Assembly: GCA_021821055.1 (NCBI GenBank)
Contig: JAKACX010000006.1
Location: 1 to 64,000 of the forward strand
Source of the DNA: Bacillota bacterium
Lineage (GTDB): Bacteria; Bacillota; Bacilli; Alicyclobacillales; SLC66
DNA: 64,000 nt
Direction: 5' to 3'
Shown here: one piece after another, positions 1 through 8,121 of the stretch
How the letters are laid out: each line of letters starts with the position of its first letter
Position numbering within the stretch: the stretch's first letter is position 1
Position numbers and translations under genes: made by a program
Notes under the pieces: model-generated
Told to the model about the DNA's origin: nothing
Databases searched by the model: none
Seen by the model: only the letters and a program-made list of their open reading frames with translations

Positions 1-563
1 TCCGATCTCAACTCCACGCCGGCCACGTCCGGATTGGTATAGACGCGCAACCGGTCGTTCATGAGCAGATCCTGCGCGTACTCCGCCGCGGCGCGGGATA
101 TGGCCGAGGCAACGAGCGTCGTCGGCAGGCCGCGCGAAAGCTCCTCAGCGTGACTCGGACCGGAAAGCACGACAACCGAACGCGGATCGAGACCCGTCCA
201 CTCGTCCTGCAGGACCTGGCTCATGCGCATGCCCGTGCCCTTTTCCAGTCCCTTGACGGCATGGATCACACATTGGGGAGCCCACTCGAGCGCCGCCAAC
301 GCCCGGCTGGCGGCGCGCAACGCCTGCGACGGCACGACCAGGAGGATGGTCTCCGCGCCGCGCACCGCCGTCAGGTCTGTGGTGGCGCGAATGCCGCGTG
401 TCAGCGGAACGCCGGGAAGGTAACGGACGTTGGTGTGCGTTTCGTTGATCTCGCGGACAATCTGCGCCGAACGGCCGTACAGAATCACGTCCTGGCCGTT
501 TGCCGCCAATACCGATGCCAGCGCCGACCCAAAACTGCCCGCCCCCACGACTGCGACTGGCAT
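1..563 (-). CDS. gpsA: Glycerol-3-phosphate dehydrogenase [NAD(P)+], partial at left edge
   Basis: Reduces dihydroxyacetone phosphate to sn-glycerol 3-phosphate, the backbone for phospholipids, in the cytoplasm. About 187 N-terminal residues are present and the C-terminal part lies beyond the window. The dinucleotide fold is visible at residues 7-16 (GAGSFGSALA), and the family segments VPSQALR and AVKGLEKGTG follow, with the conserved lysine in the second. The ATG at 563 sits behind a strong GGAGGTGGGAGG. It is last in a minus-strand run after der and plsY, so two successive glycerophospholipid steps are adjacent. The 266 bases between it and plsY (564-829) show no convincing gene, terminator or promoter. 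The family call is firm; only the missing end is unknown. Confidence 0.95.
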   Translation of the reverse strand, partial: MPVAVVGAGSFGSALASVLAANGQDVILYGRSAQIVREINETHTNVRYLPGVPLTRGIRATTDLTAVRGAETILLVVPSQALRAASRALAALEWAPQCVIHAVKGLEKGTGMRMSQVLQDEWTGLDPRSVVVLSGPSHAEELSRGLPTTLVASAISRAAAEYAQDLLMNDRLRVYTNPDVAGVELRS

Positions 564-829
564 CCTCCCACCTCCGTGCCCCGCGGAATGCCGGGGGAAC
601 TGTGACCATCCAAATTAGACCCCCAATGGCGCCGCGGAGTCAACGAAGGATGAAAATTCGCCGCGTCACGGTCACACGCAAGCCAGCCATGGGCCAGCGA
701 CGGGACGAAGACGCGCTGGGCCGCCCGTATCCCCTTGCCCGTCGCGCGTCCGTCGTGCGGCGCCTCCGCACTGTCTGGGCAGGCGCAACGGGACGCGCGA
801 GCGGCCGGCACAGACCCGGCGGCTGGGGG

Positions 830-1420
830 TTACGGACGCAGGGACAGCCGACGTTCGGTTTTCTGGCGCAGCCGTTCGATATTGCCGCGATGGCGCCAGT
901 AGGCAAGCAGCGCTATGACAATCGTTACGACGGTATAGACGGGGTGCACGTGCATGAACAGCTGAAAGATTGGCGCGAATGTCACGAATCCAAGCGCGGC
1001 GAGCGACACGTAGCGCGACGCGGCGAGCAGCAGAACCGCCACGAGCAGGGCGTACAGCGTCGGACCGGGGGTCAGGGTCAGAAGCGCCCCGATCGTCGTC
1101 GCGATTCCCTTGCCGCCGCGAAATCCGTGAAACAGCGGCCAGTTGTGCCCGAGCACCGCCGCGAGTCCGGACAGGGCGAGCGCCGTCGGCCATCCTCCCG
1201 TCACGAGGTTGGCGAAAGCGACGGCGAGGATTCCCTTGAACACATCCGCCACGGCCACCAGTGCGGCCAGACGCCAGCCCAGGACGCGCAGCGCGTTGGT
1301 CGCTCCCGCGTTCCCACTCCCGTGTTCCCGGATGTCCACTCCCGCGGACACTTTGCCCGCAATGTAACTCGTGCTGATGGAACCGAGCAGATAGCCTACC
1401 AGACATGCAAGAAGGATCAC
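830..1420 (-). CDS. plsY: Acyl-phosphate:glycerol-3-phosphate acyltransferase PlsY
   Basis: Transfers the acyl group from acyl phosphate to glycerol 3-phosphate, the first acylation in phosphatidic acid synthesis, in the cytoplasmic membrane. The 196-residue protein has about five hydrophobic segments. The three PlsY family motifs are visible: SGNAGATNALRVLG near the N terminus, HNWPLFHGFRGGKGIAT in the middle, and a short motif near the C-terminal membrane segments. I chose the GTG at 1420, about 10 bases after GGGGAGGT; an in-frame ATG at 1459 would add 13 residues without a good ribosome site. It lies between der and gpsA on the same strand. Bacillus subtilis keeps plsY elsewhere, so this pairing with gpsA differs from that species. 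Confidence 0.93.
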   Translation of the reverse strand: MILLACLVGYLLGSISTSYIAGKVSAGVDIREHGSGNAGATNALRVLGWRLAALVAVADVFKGILAVAFANLVTGGWPTALALSGLAAVLGHNWPLFHGFRGGKGIATTIGALLTLTPGPTLYALLVAVLLLAASRYVSLAALGFVTFAPIFQLFMHVHPVYTVVTIVIALLAYWRHRGNIERLRQKTERRLSLRP

Positions 1421-1483
1421 TTGCTCACGACCTCCCCGGTAACGAATGTGGCGCAGCACGGCTCAGGGAATGACCGCCGGGTT

Positions 1484-2803
1484 TCACCGCCGCGCCCGAA
1501 TCGACAGTCGAATCGGAGTGCCCTGGAACCCGAACGAGTCCCGCAGGTGGTTTTCCAGGTAGCGCCGATAGGAAAAGTGCATCAGTTCCGGGTCATTCAC
1601 AAACACGGCGAATGTCGGAGGCTTGACGCCTATCTGCGTGCAGTACATGATCTTGAGCCGCCTCCCCTTGTCCGTGGGCGGGGGCACCATGGTGACAGCC
1701 TCCTGCACCACCGTGTTGACCGTCGACGTCGCGATGCGCAGCGCATGGTTCTCGGCCGCCTCGGCCGCCGTTTCCAGAACGCGCGTCACCTTGCGTCCGG
1801 TCAGCGCCGAGATGAAGATGATCGGCGCCCACGCCAGGAACGGCAATTCCAGGCGCATCTTTCGCTCGAATTCTTGGGCGGTCTTGGTGTCCTTCTCGAC
1901 CGCGTCCCATTTGTTTACAGCTATGAGCAATGCCTTGCCGGCCTCGAGCGCGAAACCCGCCACATGCTTGTCTTGCTCGACCAGGCCCTCGACCGCGTCA
2001 ATCAGCACCACGGCGACATCGCACCGTTCGATCGCCCGCAAGGCGCGCAGCACGCTGTACTTTTCCGTGCGCTCGTAGATCTTCCCGCGCTTTCGCACGC
2101 CAGCCGTGTCAATCAGGATAAACGACTGGTCGCCATACGTCAGCGGCGTGTCGATCGCGTCGCGCGTCGTACCCGCCTGTTCGCTGACGAGCACCCGCTC
2201 CTCTCCGAGGAGCGTATTGACAAGAGACGATTTGCCGACGTTCGGGCGCCCGATGACGGCTATCCGGACCGTCTCGTCCTCGCCTTCATCCTCGCCCGCT
2301 TCGGACGCCGCCATACGTTCGAGGAAAGCGTCGAGCAGGTCCCCGATGCCCAGTCCGTGTTCCGCGGACACGTTGACCAGGGCGTCGAAGCCAAGGCTGT
2401 AGAAGTCGTGGACCAGGTCCTGGCGCGCCTGGTTGTCCACCTTATTGACGGCCACGACCACGGGCTTCCCGGAACGGCGCAGCAGGTCGGCGATCTCCGC
2501 GTCGGGGACCGTCCCCCCCGCGGTGCCGTCCACCACGAAACAGATGACGTCCGCCTCGTCAATGGCGAACTCGACCTGGGCGCGGATGTGATTGACCAGC
2601 GGATCGTCCGCCGCGAGTTCGAGTCCACCCGTATCCACCAGATTGAACGCGTGCAGGCGCCACTCGCTCCGCGTGTAAAGGCGGTCGCGCGTAACGCCCG
2701 GCCGGTCCTGCACGATGGCCAGACGCTCCCCCGCAATCCGGTTGAACAGGGTTGACTTCCCTACATTGGGCCTGCCGACAATGGCGACCAAAGGCGCTGT
2801 CAT
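1484..2803 (-). CDS. der: Ribosome biogenesis GTPase Der (EngA)
   Basis: Double GTPase needed for maturation of the 50S ribosomal subunit. The 439 residues contain two G domains, each with GRPNVGKS as the P-loop (about residues 10-17 and 185-192), DTGG or DTAG as switch II, and NKVD or NKWD for guanine recognition. A C-terminal KH-like domain completes the usual architecture and length. The ATG at 2803 is six bases after GGGGGAGG; an upstream in-frame start at 2821 would overlap this site. Der heads the der-plsY-gpsA stretch, matching the engA-gpsA neighbourhood of Bacillus. Confidence 0.97.
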   Translation of the reverse strand: MTAPLVAIVGRPNVGKSTLFNRIAGERLAIVQDRPGVTRDRLYTRSEWRLHAFNLVDTGGLELAADDPLVNHIRAQVEFAIDEADVICFVVDGTAGGTVPDAEIADLLRRSGKPVVVAVNKVDNQARQDLVHDFYSLGFDALVNVSAEHGLGIGDLLDAFLERMAASEAGEDEGEDETVRIAVIGRPNVGKSSLVNTLLGEERVLVSEQAGTTRDAIDTPLTYGDQSFILIDTAGVRKRGKIYERTEKYSVLRALRAIERCDVAVVLIDAVEGLVEQDKHVAGFALEAGKALLIAVNKWDAVEKDTKTAQEFERKMRLELPFLAWAPIIFISALTGRKVTRVLETAAEAAENHALRIATSTVNTVVQEAVTMVPPPTDKGRRLKIMYCTQIGVKPPTFAVFVNDPELMHFSYRRYLENHLRDSFGFQGTPIRLSIRARR

Positions 2804-2867
2804 TGCATTCCTCCCCCACACATCGGATCTTGCGCGGCCGTCTGCATGGCGGTCGCGGCGCGGACTG

Positions 2868-4232
2868 TCACACCGACAGCGTCGACGTTTCGAGCGTCGC
2901 CTCGTAGCGCCTGCGAACCGGAAGCGAACCCGTTTCTCCCAGCGCTCCGTAGACCATGCCGTTCGCCGTCGGCGGCACGACCAGCACGTCCACGCCTAGT
3001 TGCGTCCTGACATCGTCGACCGTTCCGTCATCGAGAAAAACGTCGCGGTCGTCCTTGAGCATGACGTCCGGAAGCATCAGGATGCCGGCGTTCAGGCGTC
3101 CCCGCAACTGCTGGATGATGTCCGAAGCCGTCACGAGGCCGGTCACGCTGACCTCCGCTCCGTAAAAACGGTTCTCGACCACGTGGACGTCGACCTGCAG
3201 CCCTTCCACGCGCAAGAGCCGCGCGGCCGCCATACGGATGGGATTTTGCGCCGACACGCCCGTGACAAGGGCAATGTGCCGCCGTTGCGTCAGCCGGGCT
3301 GGAAGCTCGTATTCCAGGCGGTCAAAGTCATCGAGAAAATGACGCGTGAGTCCAACCCCGTTCTCCGTCTGCGCGAACTCGTCATAGTAGGCGCCAGGCG
3401 GAACCTCGGCATTCGCCAGTACGTAGAATTCGTCCGCCGCGTGCACAAAATTGGCGCCGAGGCGGGGACGCAACCGTTCTTGCCATGACGCGACCTGACC
3501 GACGACGTGCAGCGCTTCCTGCGCCGTGCACCGGCGCAGCTCGGCCAATCCGCCGCGGTGTTTCGTCAGACCCACCGGTACCACGGACAGCGTGCGCACC
3601 GCAGGGTAGAAGTCGGCAAGTTCCCGGATCGTGCGGTCGAGTTCCACACCGTCGTTCCAGTCCGGGCACAGTACGATCTGCGTGTTCATCTCAATGTCGT
3701 GTTCCGCAAGGTAGGAGATCTGACGAAGGATCTCGCCCGACCGGCGATTTCCCAGCATCCGTTCGCGCAACTCCGGGTTGGTGGTGTGCACACTCACGTT
3801 GAGCGGAGACATGCGCAGCGCCGTGATGCGTTCGAGTTCGCCGGGTTTCAGGTTCGTCAGGGTGACGAAGTTCCCGTGCAGGAACGACAGGCGGTAATCG
3901 TCGTCGCGCATATTGAGCGTCTTGCGCATATTCCCCGGAATCTGGTCGACAAAACAGAAGACGCACTTGTTGTGGCACAGCTTGACCCGGTCCACGGTTG
4001 CGTGCTCCCACTCCACGCCGAGCGTTTCGTCATAGCCCTTCTCGGCCTCAATCAACCACTCCTCGCCGTCGGCCTTGCGCACCTCGATCTCCAGATCTTC
4101 GACGGCCAAAGCAAACTGCAGGTCGACGACATCACCGATCGGCTGGCCATTGATGGAGAGTATCTCATCGCCCGCTTCAATCTGCAGTTCTTCCGCCAGT
4201 GATCCAATCCGTACACTCCTGACCTTAGGCAT
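2868..4232 (-). CDS. PDZ-like domain plus radical SAM protein of the DUF512 family
   Basis: Uncharacterised iron-sulfur protein. The 454 residues begin with a PDZ-like segment (about 1-60, with EAGDEILSINGQ). A cysteine cluster CHNKCVFC (about 86-93) fits the CxxxCxxC radical SAM pattern and should ligate a 4Fe-4S cluster. The C-terminal half matches what I know as DUF512. No substrate is known to me. The ATG at 4232 follows AAAGGAG. It lies between der and the S1-repeat protein, a neighbourhood tied to translation and ribosome assembly. That makes RNA or protein modification possible, but this is inference only. Reaction unknown; family call fairly secure. Confidence 0.85.
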   Translation of the reverse strand: MPKVRSVRIGSLAEELQIEAGDEILSINGQPIGDVVDLQFALAVEDLEIEVRKADGEEWLIEAEKGYDETLGVEWEHATVDRVKLCHNKCVFCFVDQIPGNMRKTLNMRDDDYRLSFLHGNFVTLTNLKPGELERITALRMSPLNVSVHTTNPELRERMLGNRRSGEILRQISYLAEHDIEMNTQIVLCPDWNDGVELDRTIRELADFYPAVRTLSVVPVGLTKHRGGLAELRRCTAQEALHVVGQVASWQERLRPRLGANFVHAADEFYVLANAEVPPGAYYDEFAQTENGVGLTRHFLDDFDRLEYELPARLTQRRHIALVTGVSAQNPIRMAAARLLRVEGLQVDVHVVENRFYGAEVSVTGLVTASDIIQQLRGRLNAGILMLPDVMLKDDRDVFLDDGTVDDVRTQLGVDVLVVPPTANGMVYGALGETGSLPVRRRYEATLETSTLSV

Positions 4233-4264
4233 CGCGTCTCGGCTCCTTTGCGGCCTGCCTCATC

Positions 4265-5434
4265 TCAGGACCGGAAGCGATCGCGCAGCATATCGCCAAA
4301 CAGGTCCCCGAGCGTCGTGGCAGGCGCTTGATCGGATTGCTTGTCGACAGGCGAGGAAGACTGCTGGCGCCGGCGCTCGGGTGCGCGTTCCCGTTGCACC
4401 GCTTCGCGGATCGAGAGTGACATGCGTTCCTCGGACGGCCGGATGTCGAGAATTTTCACCTGCACGGTTTCACCGGGCGCGAGTACGTCGGCGGGCGTGG
4501 CGATGCGTTTGTCGGAAATCTGCGAGACGTGTACCAGCCCCTCGATTCCGGGGGCGACTTCAACAAACGCCCCGAAGTTCGTGAGCCGCTTGACGAGGCC
4601 CTGAACGATTTCTCCGGGCTGAAACTGTGCGGTGACAGCCGACCAAGGGCTCGGTTGCGCCTCCTTCATGCTCAGCGAGATCTTTCCTGCCTCCGGATCG
4701 ATGCGCAAAATGGTCACCTTGACGGACTGGCCGACGGTCACCGCGTCCTCCGGCTTGTCGACGCGCGACCAAGACATTTCCGAGACGTGCAGCAAGCCGT
4801 CAACCCCGCCAATGTCCACGAAGGCGCCAAATGGCGTCAGACGCGCGACGACGCCGTGGATCACCTCTCCGACCTCAAGGCGGGAGATGGCGGAACGGCG
4901 CTCCTCCACGGAATCGAGTTCGATCACCCGCTTGTGCGAGAGAATCACTTTATGGCCCTCCGGATCCACCTCGGTGATGACGACCGAGAGGTCCTTTCCT
5001 TCATAACCGGACAGGTCCGCGACAAACCTGACGTCGACCAGGGACGCAGGAACAAACGCGCGGACGCCGGAGACGTCGGCGACAAGTCCACCTTTGACCA
5101 CCGCGACGACCCGTACGGACAGGACCTCGCCCATCTCCTGGTACTCGGTCAGTCGCTGCCAGGTCGACTCATCGACGGCAGCCTTGCGCGAGAGCACAGG
5201 TTTATCACCCAGTTCGCGAATGACGGCGCGAACCGTATCGCCCGGCGCGGCGAGTCCGTCAAGCGAACGGATCGGAGCGGCCGACCAGTCCTGTTTGGAG
5301 ATGGCGCCCTCCGCTTCAAAGCCAAAATTCACGTACACGACATCGTTCTCCACACGTGTGACGGTACCGTGAACGATCTGCCCGGCCTCCATGGCCACCA
5401 CATCCGGTGTCGTTAAAATGTCATCATCGTTCAT
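4265..5434 (-). CDS. 30S ribosomal protein S1 homologue (YpfD type, four S1 repeats)
   Basis: RNA-binding protein made of repeated S1 (OB-fold) domains. In 389 residues four repeats can be seen, starting near residues 17, 102, 187 and 272, each with the glycine and aromatic pattern such as VARLTPFGAFVDIGGVDGLLHVSEMSW. The C-terminal 60 residues are charged and glutamine rich, probably disordered. Length fits the Bacillus YpfD group rather than six-repeat enterobacterial S1. The ATG at 5434 lies after GGTGAGGGGG and overlaps the end of the upstream membrane-protein gene by 11 bases. It sits beside cmk as in Bacillus. Its ribosomal role in Firmicutes is less certain than in E. coli. Confidence 0.92.
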   Translation of the reverse strand: MNDDDILTTPDVVAMEAGQIVHGTVTRVENDVVYVNFGFEAEGAISKQDWSAAPIRSLDGLAAPGDTVRAVIRELGDKPVLSRKAAVDESTWQRLTEYQEMGEVLSVRVVAVVKGGLVADVSGVRAFVPASLVDVRFVADLSGYEGKDLSVVITEVDPEGHKVILSHKRVIELDSVEERRSAISRLEVGEVIHGVVARLTPFGAFVDIGGVDGLLHVSEMSWSRVDKPEDAVTVGQSVKVTILRIDPEAGKISLSMKEAQPSPWSAVTAQFQPGEIVQGLVKRLTNFGAFVEVAPGIEGLVHVSQISDKRIATPADVLAPGETVQVKILDIRPSEERMSLSIREAVQRERAPERRRQQSSSPVDKQSDQAPATTLGDLFGDMLRDRFRS

Positions 5435-5744
5435 GATCCGAATCCCCCTCACCTTCATGCAGGTATGGCTGCAACCACTTCATACCCGCGACAAACAGAA
5501 CAACGACCGGCGCGTACAGCAACGCCGCGGTCGATAATCCAATCGTGTGCAAGCGGTACAATAATCCCACAACAAAACAGGCGATTGCAAGTCCTGCGCC
5601 GCCTCCGATGAAACGGCGGAAGAACCTTGCGGCGACGTCCGGTCCCCGCGCCGCGGCCAGCGCTCCGCGAATCCTGGCTCCGCTCGCCCACAGCGCCGCT
5701 GTGATCAGCAGCCCGACCAAGCCGTATTCCAGGTAGCCTGTCAT
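5424..5744 (-). CDS. Small integral membrane protein of unknown function
   Basis: 106 residues with three hydrophobic segments (about 8-20, 46-66 and 70-90) and basic loops, so an integral membrane protein is likely. The ATG at 5744 overlaps the stop of the plsC-like gene in an ATGA junction, and the gene's end overlaps the S1 protein start. That implies translational coupling inside the cmk operon. B. subtilis has a small membrane protein gene (yphA) near ypfD, but I cannot claim homology. The tight overlaps and hydrophobic composition support a real gene. Confidence 0.7.
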   Translation of the reverse strand: MTGYLEYGLVGLLITAALWASGARIRGALAAARGPDVAARFFRRFIGGGAGLAIACFVVGLLYRLHTIGLSTAALLYAPVVVLFVAGMKWLQPYLHEGEGDSDHER

Positions 5745-6406
5745 GGCGCGCTCCGCACGCCGGACGCGCGTTCAGCGCGCGCGGCGGTTATCAAATCCTG
5801 CATTTTCGTTTCAATAAGCTCTGTTGCCCGGTCCACAAGATCCCGGCCGCGCGCCCCCGACAGGGCGCGACCGGGTGCGCCGGGGCCATCACCCAACGCA
5901 TCCGGTTCGCTCGCCGCTTCGATGCGAAACGGTTCGCCGAATGTGATGCGCAGCGGTTGGAACCAGCGGTACGAACCCCGAAGAAGAACGGGCACGATCA
6001 CCGCATCGCTCCGCGCCGCGAGCATCCCGACGCCGCGCTCGATTTTCAGGCGTTCGGCGCCGGGACGCCGGTGTCCCTCCGGGAACATGACAAGCAGCCG
6101 GCCCTGGTCCAGCAGGCCCAGCGCAATGCGCATCGCCTGGCGGTCTGCCGCGCCCCGACGGATGGGAAAGGCGTCGAACGTCCGCAGGAGCATGGCAAGC
6201 GGTGGGAAACGGAACAGTTCTTCCTTTGCCATAAAAGCCACCTTCCGATTGACGGAAGCGCCCAGCAGAATGGGGTCCCAGTTCGATCCGTGGGTGCTGC
6301 ACAAGAGGACTGGGCCTTCCTCTGGGACAAGCTGCGCCCCGGTGACGGACACACGAAAGAGCAGCGGAAGGACGAAACGGACTAGCGACCGAACAAAATA
6401 GTACAT
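5741..6406 (-). CDS. plsC: 1-acylglycerol-3-phosphate acyltransferase (PlsC family)
   Basis: Likely adds the second acyl chain to lysophosphatidic acid to give phosphatidic acid. In 221 residues, block I is HGSNWD (about 39-44), keeping the catalytic HX4D histidine and aspartate. Block III reads FPEGHRRP, where the common form is FPEGTRS; the histidine in place of threonine is a mild deviation. An N-terminal hydrophobic stretch suggests membrane association. The start is one base after the cmk stop and the end overlaps the next gene, so it belongs to the cmk operon. With gpsA and plsY nearby, the window encodes most of the path to phosphatidic acid. Acyl donor and exact substrate are inferred. 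Confidence 0.88.
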   Translation of the reverse strand: MYYFVRSLVRFVLPLLFRVSVTGAQLVPEEGPVLLCSTHGSNWDPILLGASVNRKVAFMAKEELFRFPPLAMLLRTFDAFPIRRGAADRQAMRIALGLLDQGRLLVMFPEGHRRPGAERLKIERGVGMLAARSDAVIVPVLLRGSYRWFQPLRITFGEPFRIEAASEPDALGDGPGAPGRALSGARGRDLVDRATELIETKMQDLITAARAERASGVRSAP

Positions 6407-6407
6407 G

Positions 6408-7094
6408 TCACCGCTCCCCCAACTGCGTGCGCCTCTCGTCGCACAGCGCCGCGATCATGGCCACGGCTTCACCCACCGACAGTGCCGTGGTGTCGACAAT
6501 CACGGCGTCGTCCGCCGGACGCATCGGCGCTACCGTCCGCGTTCCGTCCACCTTGTCGCGCGCGTGCACAGTCTTGCGCACATCGTCGAGTGTCAGGGCC
6601 GAATCGTGCTTTACCAGTTCAGCATAACGCCTGGCGGCCCTAGTGTCCAATGACGCGGTCAGATAGATCTTCACGTGCGCGTGCGGCAACACGTGAGTTC
6701 CGATGTCCCGGCCATCCATGACGACCCCGTGGCAGTCGTCGGCCAGCCGCTGCTGGCGCGCCACCATGTGCTCGCGTACGCTGCTGTGCCGTGCGACCAG
6801 CGGGGCGAGGCGGCCGATCTCGGCGGACCGTATCGCGGCAGTCACATCCTCCGACCCTACGGTCACGAGATCCCCGTCGAACGAGGACGAAAACGTCACG
6901 TCGAGGGTGTCCGCCAGCGCCGCCAGACCCGCTTCGTCATCCGGATCCACGGCGCGGCGCAACGCCATGAGCGCCAAACTGCGGTACATGGCGCCAGAGT
7001 CAATGTACGTGAGACGCAGCCGCTGCGCCACCAGTCTGGCGACCGTGCTCTTGCCGGCGCCCGCCGGACCGTCAATGGCAACTTGGATATTCAC
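6408..7094 (-). CDS. cmk: Cytidylate kinase
   Basis: Phosphorylates CMP and dCMP to the diphosphates with ATP. The 228 residues start with the P-loop AIDGPAGAGKST (about 6-17). The CMP-binding segment YIDSGAMYR and the MDGRDIGT motif follow, as in bacterial Cmk. I chose the GTG at 7094 because it gives the family length. The reading frame stays open a further 64 codons upstream, into the repeat at 7181-7240, so a longer product is formally possible. The Shine-Dalgarno for the GTG (GGCGGGAG, about 12 bases away) is only fair. It is first of the block cmk-plsC-membrane protein-S1, as expected for Bacillales. Confidence 0.93.
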   Translation of the reverse strand: MNIQVAIDGPAGAGKSTVARLVAQRLRLTYIDSGAMYRSLALMALRRAVDPDDEAGLAALADTLDVTFSSSFDGDLVTVGSEDVTAAIRSAEIGRLAPLVARHSSVREHMVARQQRLADDCHGVVMDGRDIGTHVLPHAHVKIYLTASLDTRAARRYAELVKHDSALTLDDVRKTVHARDKVDGTRTVAPMRPADDAVIVDTTALSVGEAVAMIAALCDERRTQLGER

Positions 7095-7180
7095 GCGCGC
7101 AAACAACTCCCGCCTGTCAGATACGACGCGGCCCAGAATGGTCACGCCAAAGCAACGCCCTCTTGGCGGACGCATCCCCC

Positions 7181-7240
7181 GGGACGCTGTATATGGAACG
7201 AACCCGCAGTGCATCGCGGACTTTTTCACAGTTCCCCTAG
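7181..7240. repeat. Dispersed intergenic repeat, copy A
   Basis: A 60-base stretch that aligns with 62861-62915 at the other end of the window. The last 25 bases (7216-7240) are identical in both copies, and about 30 further bases leftwards are mostly shared (for example GGACGCTGTA). Read on the minus strand, the repeat starts exactly at the TAG stop of the PilZ-domain gene and runs towards cmk. A short hairpin GGAACT-GTGAAAA-AGTCC can form in the identical core. A chance 25-base match in 64 kb is very unlikely. What it is remains unknown. Confidence 0.85.
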
Positions 7241-7908
7241 ATTTTGTCGCGAATCTCGATCTGCCGGCGGAAAACGAGTTGGACAAATCGCTGCTGCACG
7301 GCGGGCGCGATGTCGGTAAAACGCGCCGAGTAGACGAGCCGTCTGTCCCGGTCGGGTACGGCGCTGCGAATGATCACCGCCGCAACTTCCACTTCAACCA
7401 TTTTGCGAGCGGAGTCCGGCAACGTCAGCCTTGCGACAATACCATCTCCGGATGCCAACGCAATATCCTGGTTCAAGATAAACGACATGCCGCCGCCGCT
7501 CACGTCGATCGTGTAGCCGGTCCCTTCCACCGTCGGCCGTTCGTCATCGCTTTTCGGAACGACCATGACGACTAGGGACAAGGGGAGTTCCACCCGTGCG
7601 AACGATCTTCTCTGGACGCGGACAATCTGTTCTTTCCTCGGCGCACGCACCTGGAAGGACGGGAGAATGCCCAGCGCCCGAACACCGACGACACTCGCAT
7701 CAAAATAATATAACACACGCTCGGCAGGCACATACGACACCCGCACCTGTTCCCCTTCATGCATGGAGAATTCGATGCGGTGAGCTTCCCCGACCGGACG
7801 GTCAAGATACATCAGCCCATCCTGAAGATCCAGTACCCGCGCGCGCCCTCTCACGGGTTGGCGCGGTTGGTCCACATACACCGTCTGGCCCACTTCCGGC
7901 AAAGCCAT
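7237..7908 (-). CDS. Flagellar brake / PilZ domain c-di-GMP receptor (YpfA/DgrA type)
   Basis: Cytoplasmic protein likely to bind cyclic di-GMP and slow motility or alter surface behaviour. The N-terminal part (about 1-95) matches the YcgR-N-like brake domain. The PilZ domain follows, with the arginine motif QRRSFARVE near residue 98 and DVSGGGMSF near residue 132, which together bind c-di-GMP in the family. Length 223. The ATG at 7908 follows a weak ribosome site. Its position beside cmk and next to sleB-ypeB matches ypfA in B. subtilis. The TAG stop is the first base triplet of the dispersed repeat. The brake target is inferred from family knowledge. Confidence 0.88.
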   Translation of the reverse strand: MALPEVGQTVYVDQPRQPVRGRARVLDLQDGLMYLDRPVGEAHRIEFSMHEGEQVRVSYVPAERVLYYFDASVVGVRALGILPSFQVRAPRKEQIVRVQRRSFARVELPLSLVVMVVPKSDDERPTVEGTGYTIDVSGGGMSFILNQDIALASGDGIVARLTLPDSARKMVEVEVAAVIIRSAVPDRDRRLVYSARFTDIAPAVQQRFVQLVFRRQIEIRDKI

Positions 7909-7931
7909 CGTTTCATCACCAGCCTGCGCCT

Positions 7932-7960
7932 ATTATATATTGGATTGCCGCAAGAGGAAA
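7932..7960 (-). promoter_or_regulatory. Probable promoter for the PilZ-domain gene
   Basis: On the minus strand a perfect TATAAT (7932-7937) is preceded by TTTCCT at 17-base spacing (7955-7960). The -35 is weak and the -10 is strong. It lies about 24 bases before the ATG at 7908, so the leader would be very short. Confidence 0.45.
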
Positions 7961-8121
7961 GAGCCCCTTTCTACCCGAAAAATAGGTCTGTGCCAGCCGC
8001 TGACGCCGGGTCTGTGCCCGCGCCGTGGGAGGTCTACGCGCAAAGTGCGGGCGCACGATTGAGTCGCATGTTCTTGATGTGTTGGCGTACGCATGCTCCG
8101 CGCACGGCGGTCGCACATCCG

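Noticed and set aside
500-2755. 751-codon plus-strand open frame opposite der and plsY
   Set aside because: It is antisense to strongly recognised genes, has low-complexity Arg-rich sequence and no ribosome site; long antisense frames are normal at this GC content.
6408-7286. 292-residue version of cmk
   Set aside because: The extra 64 residues come from the repeat and intergenic DNA; normal Cmk length fits the GTG at 7094.
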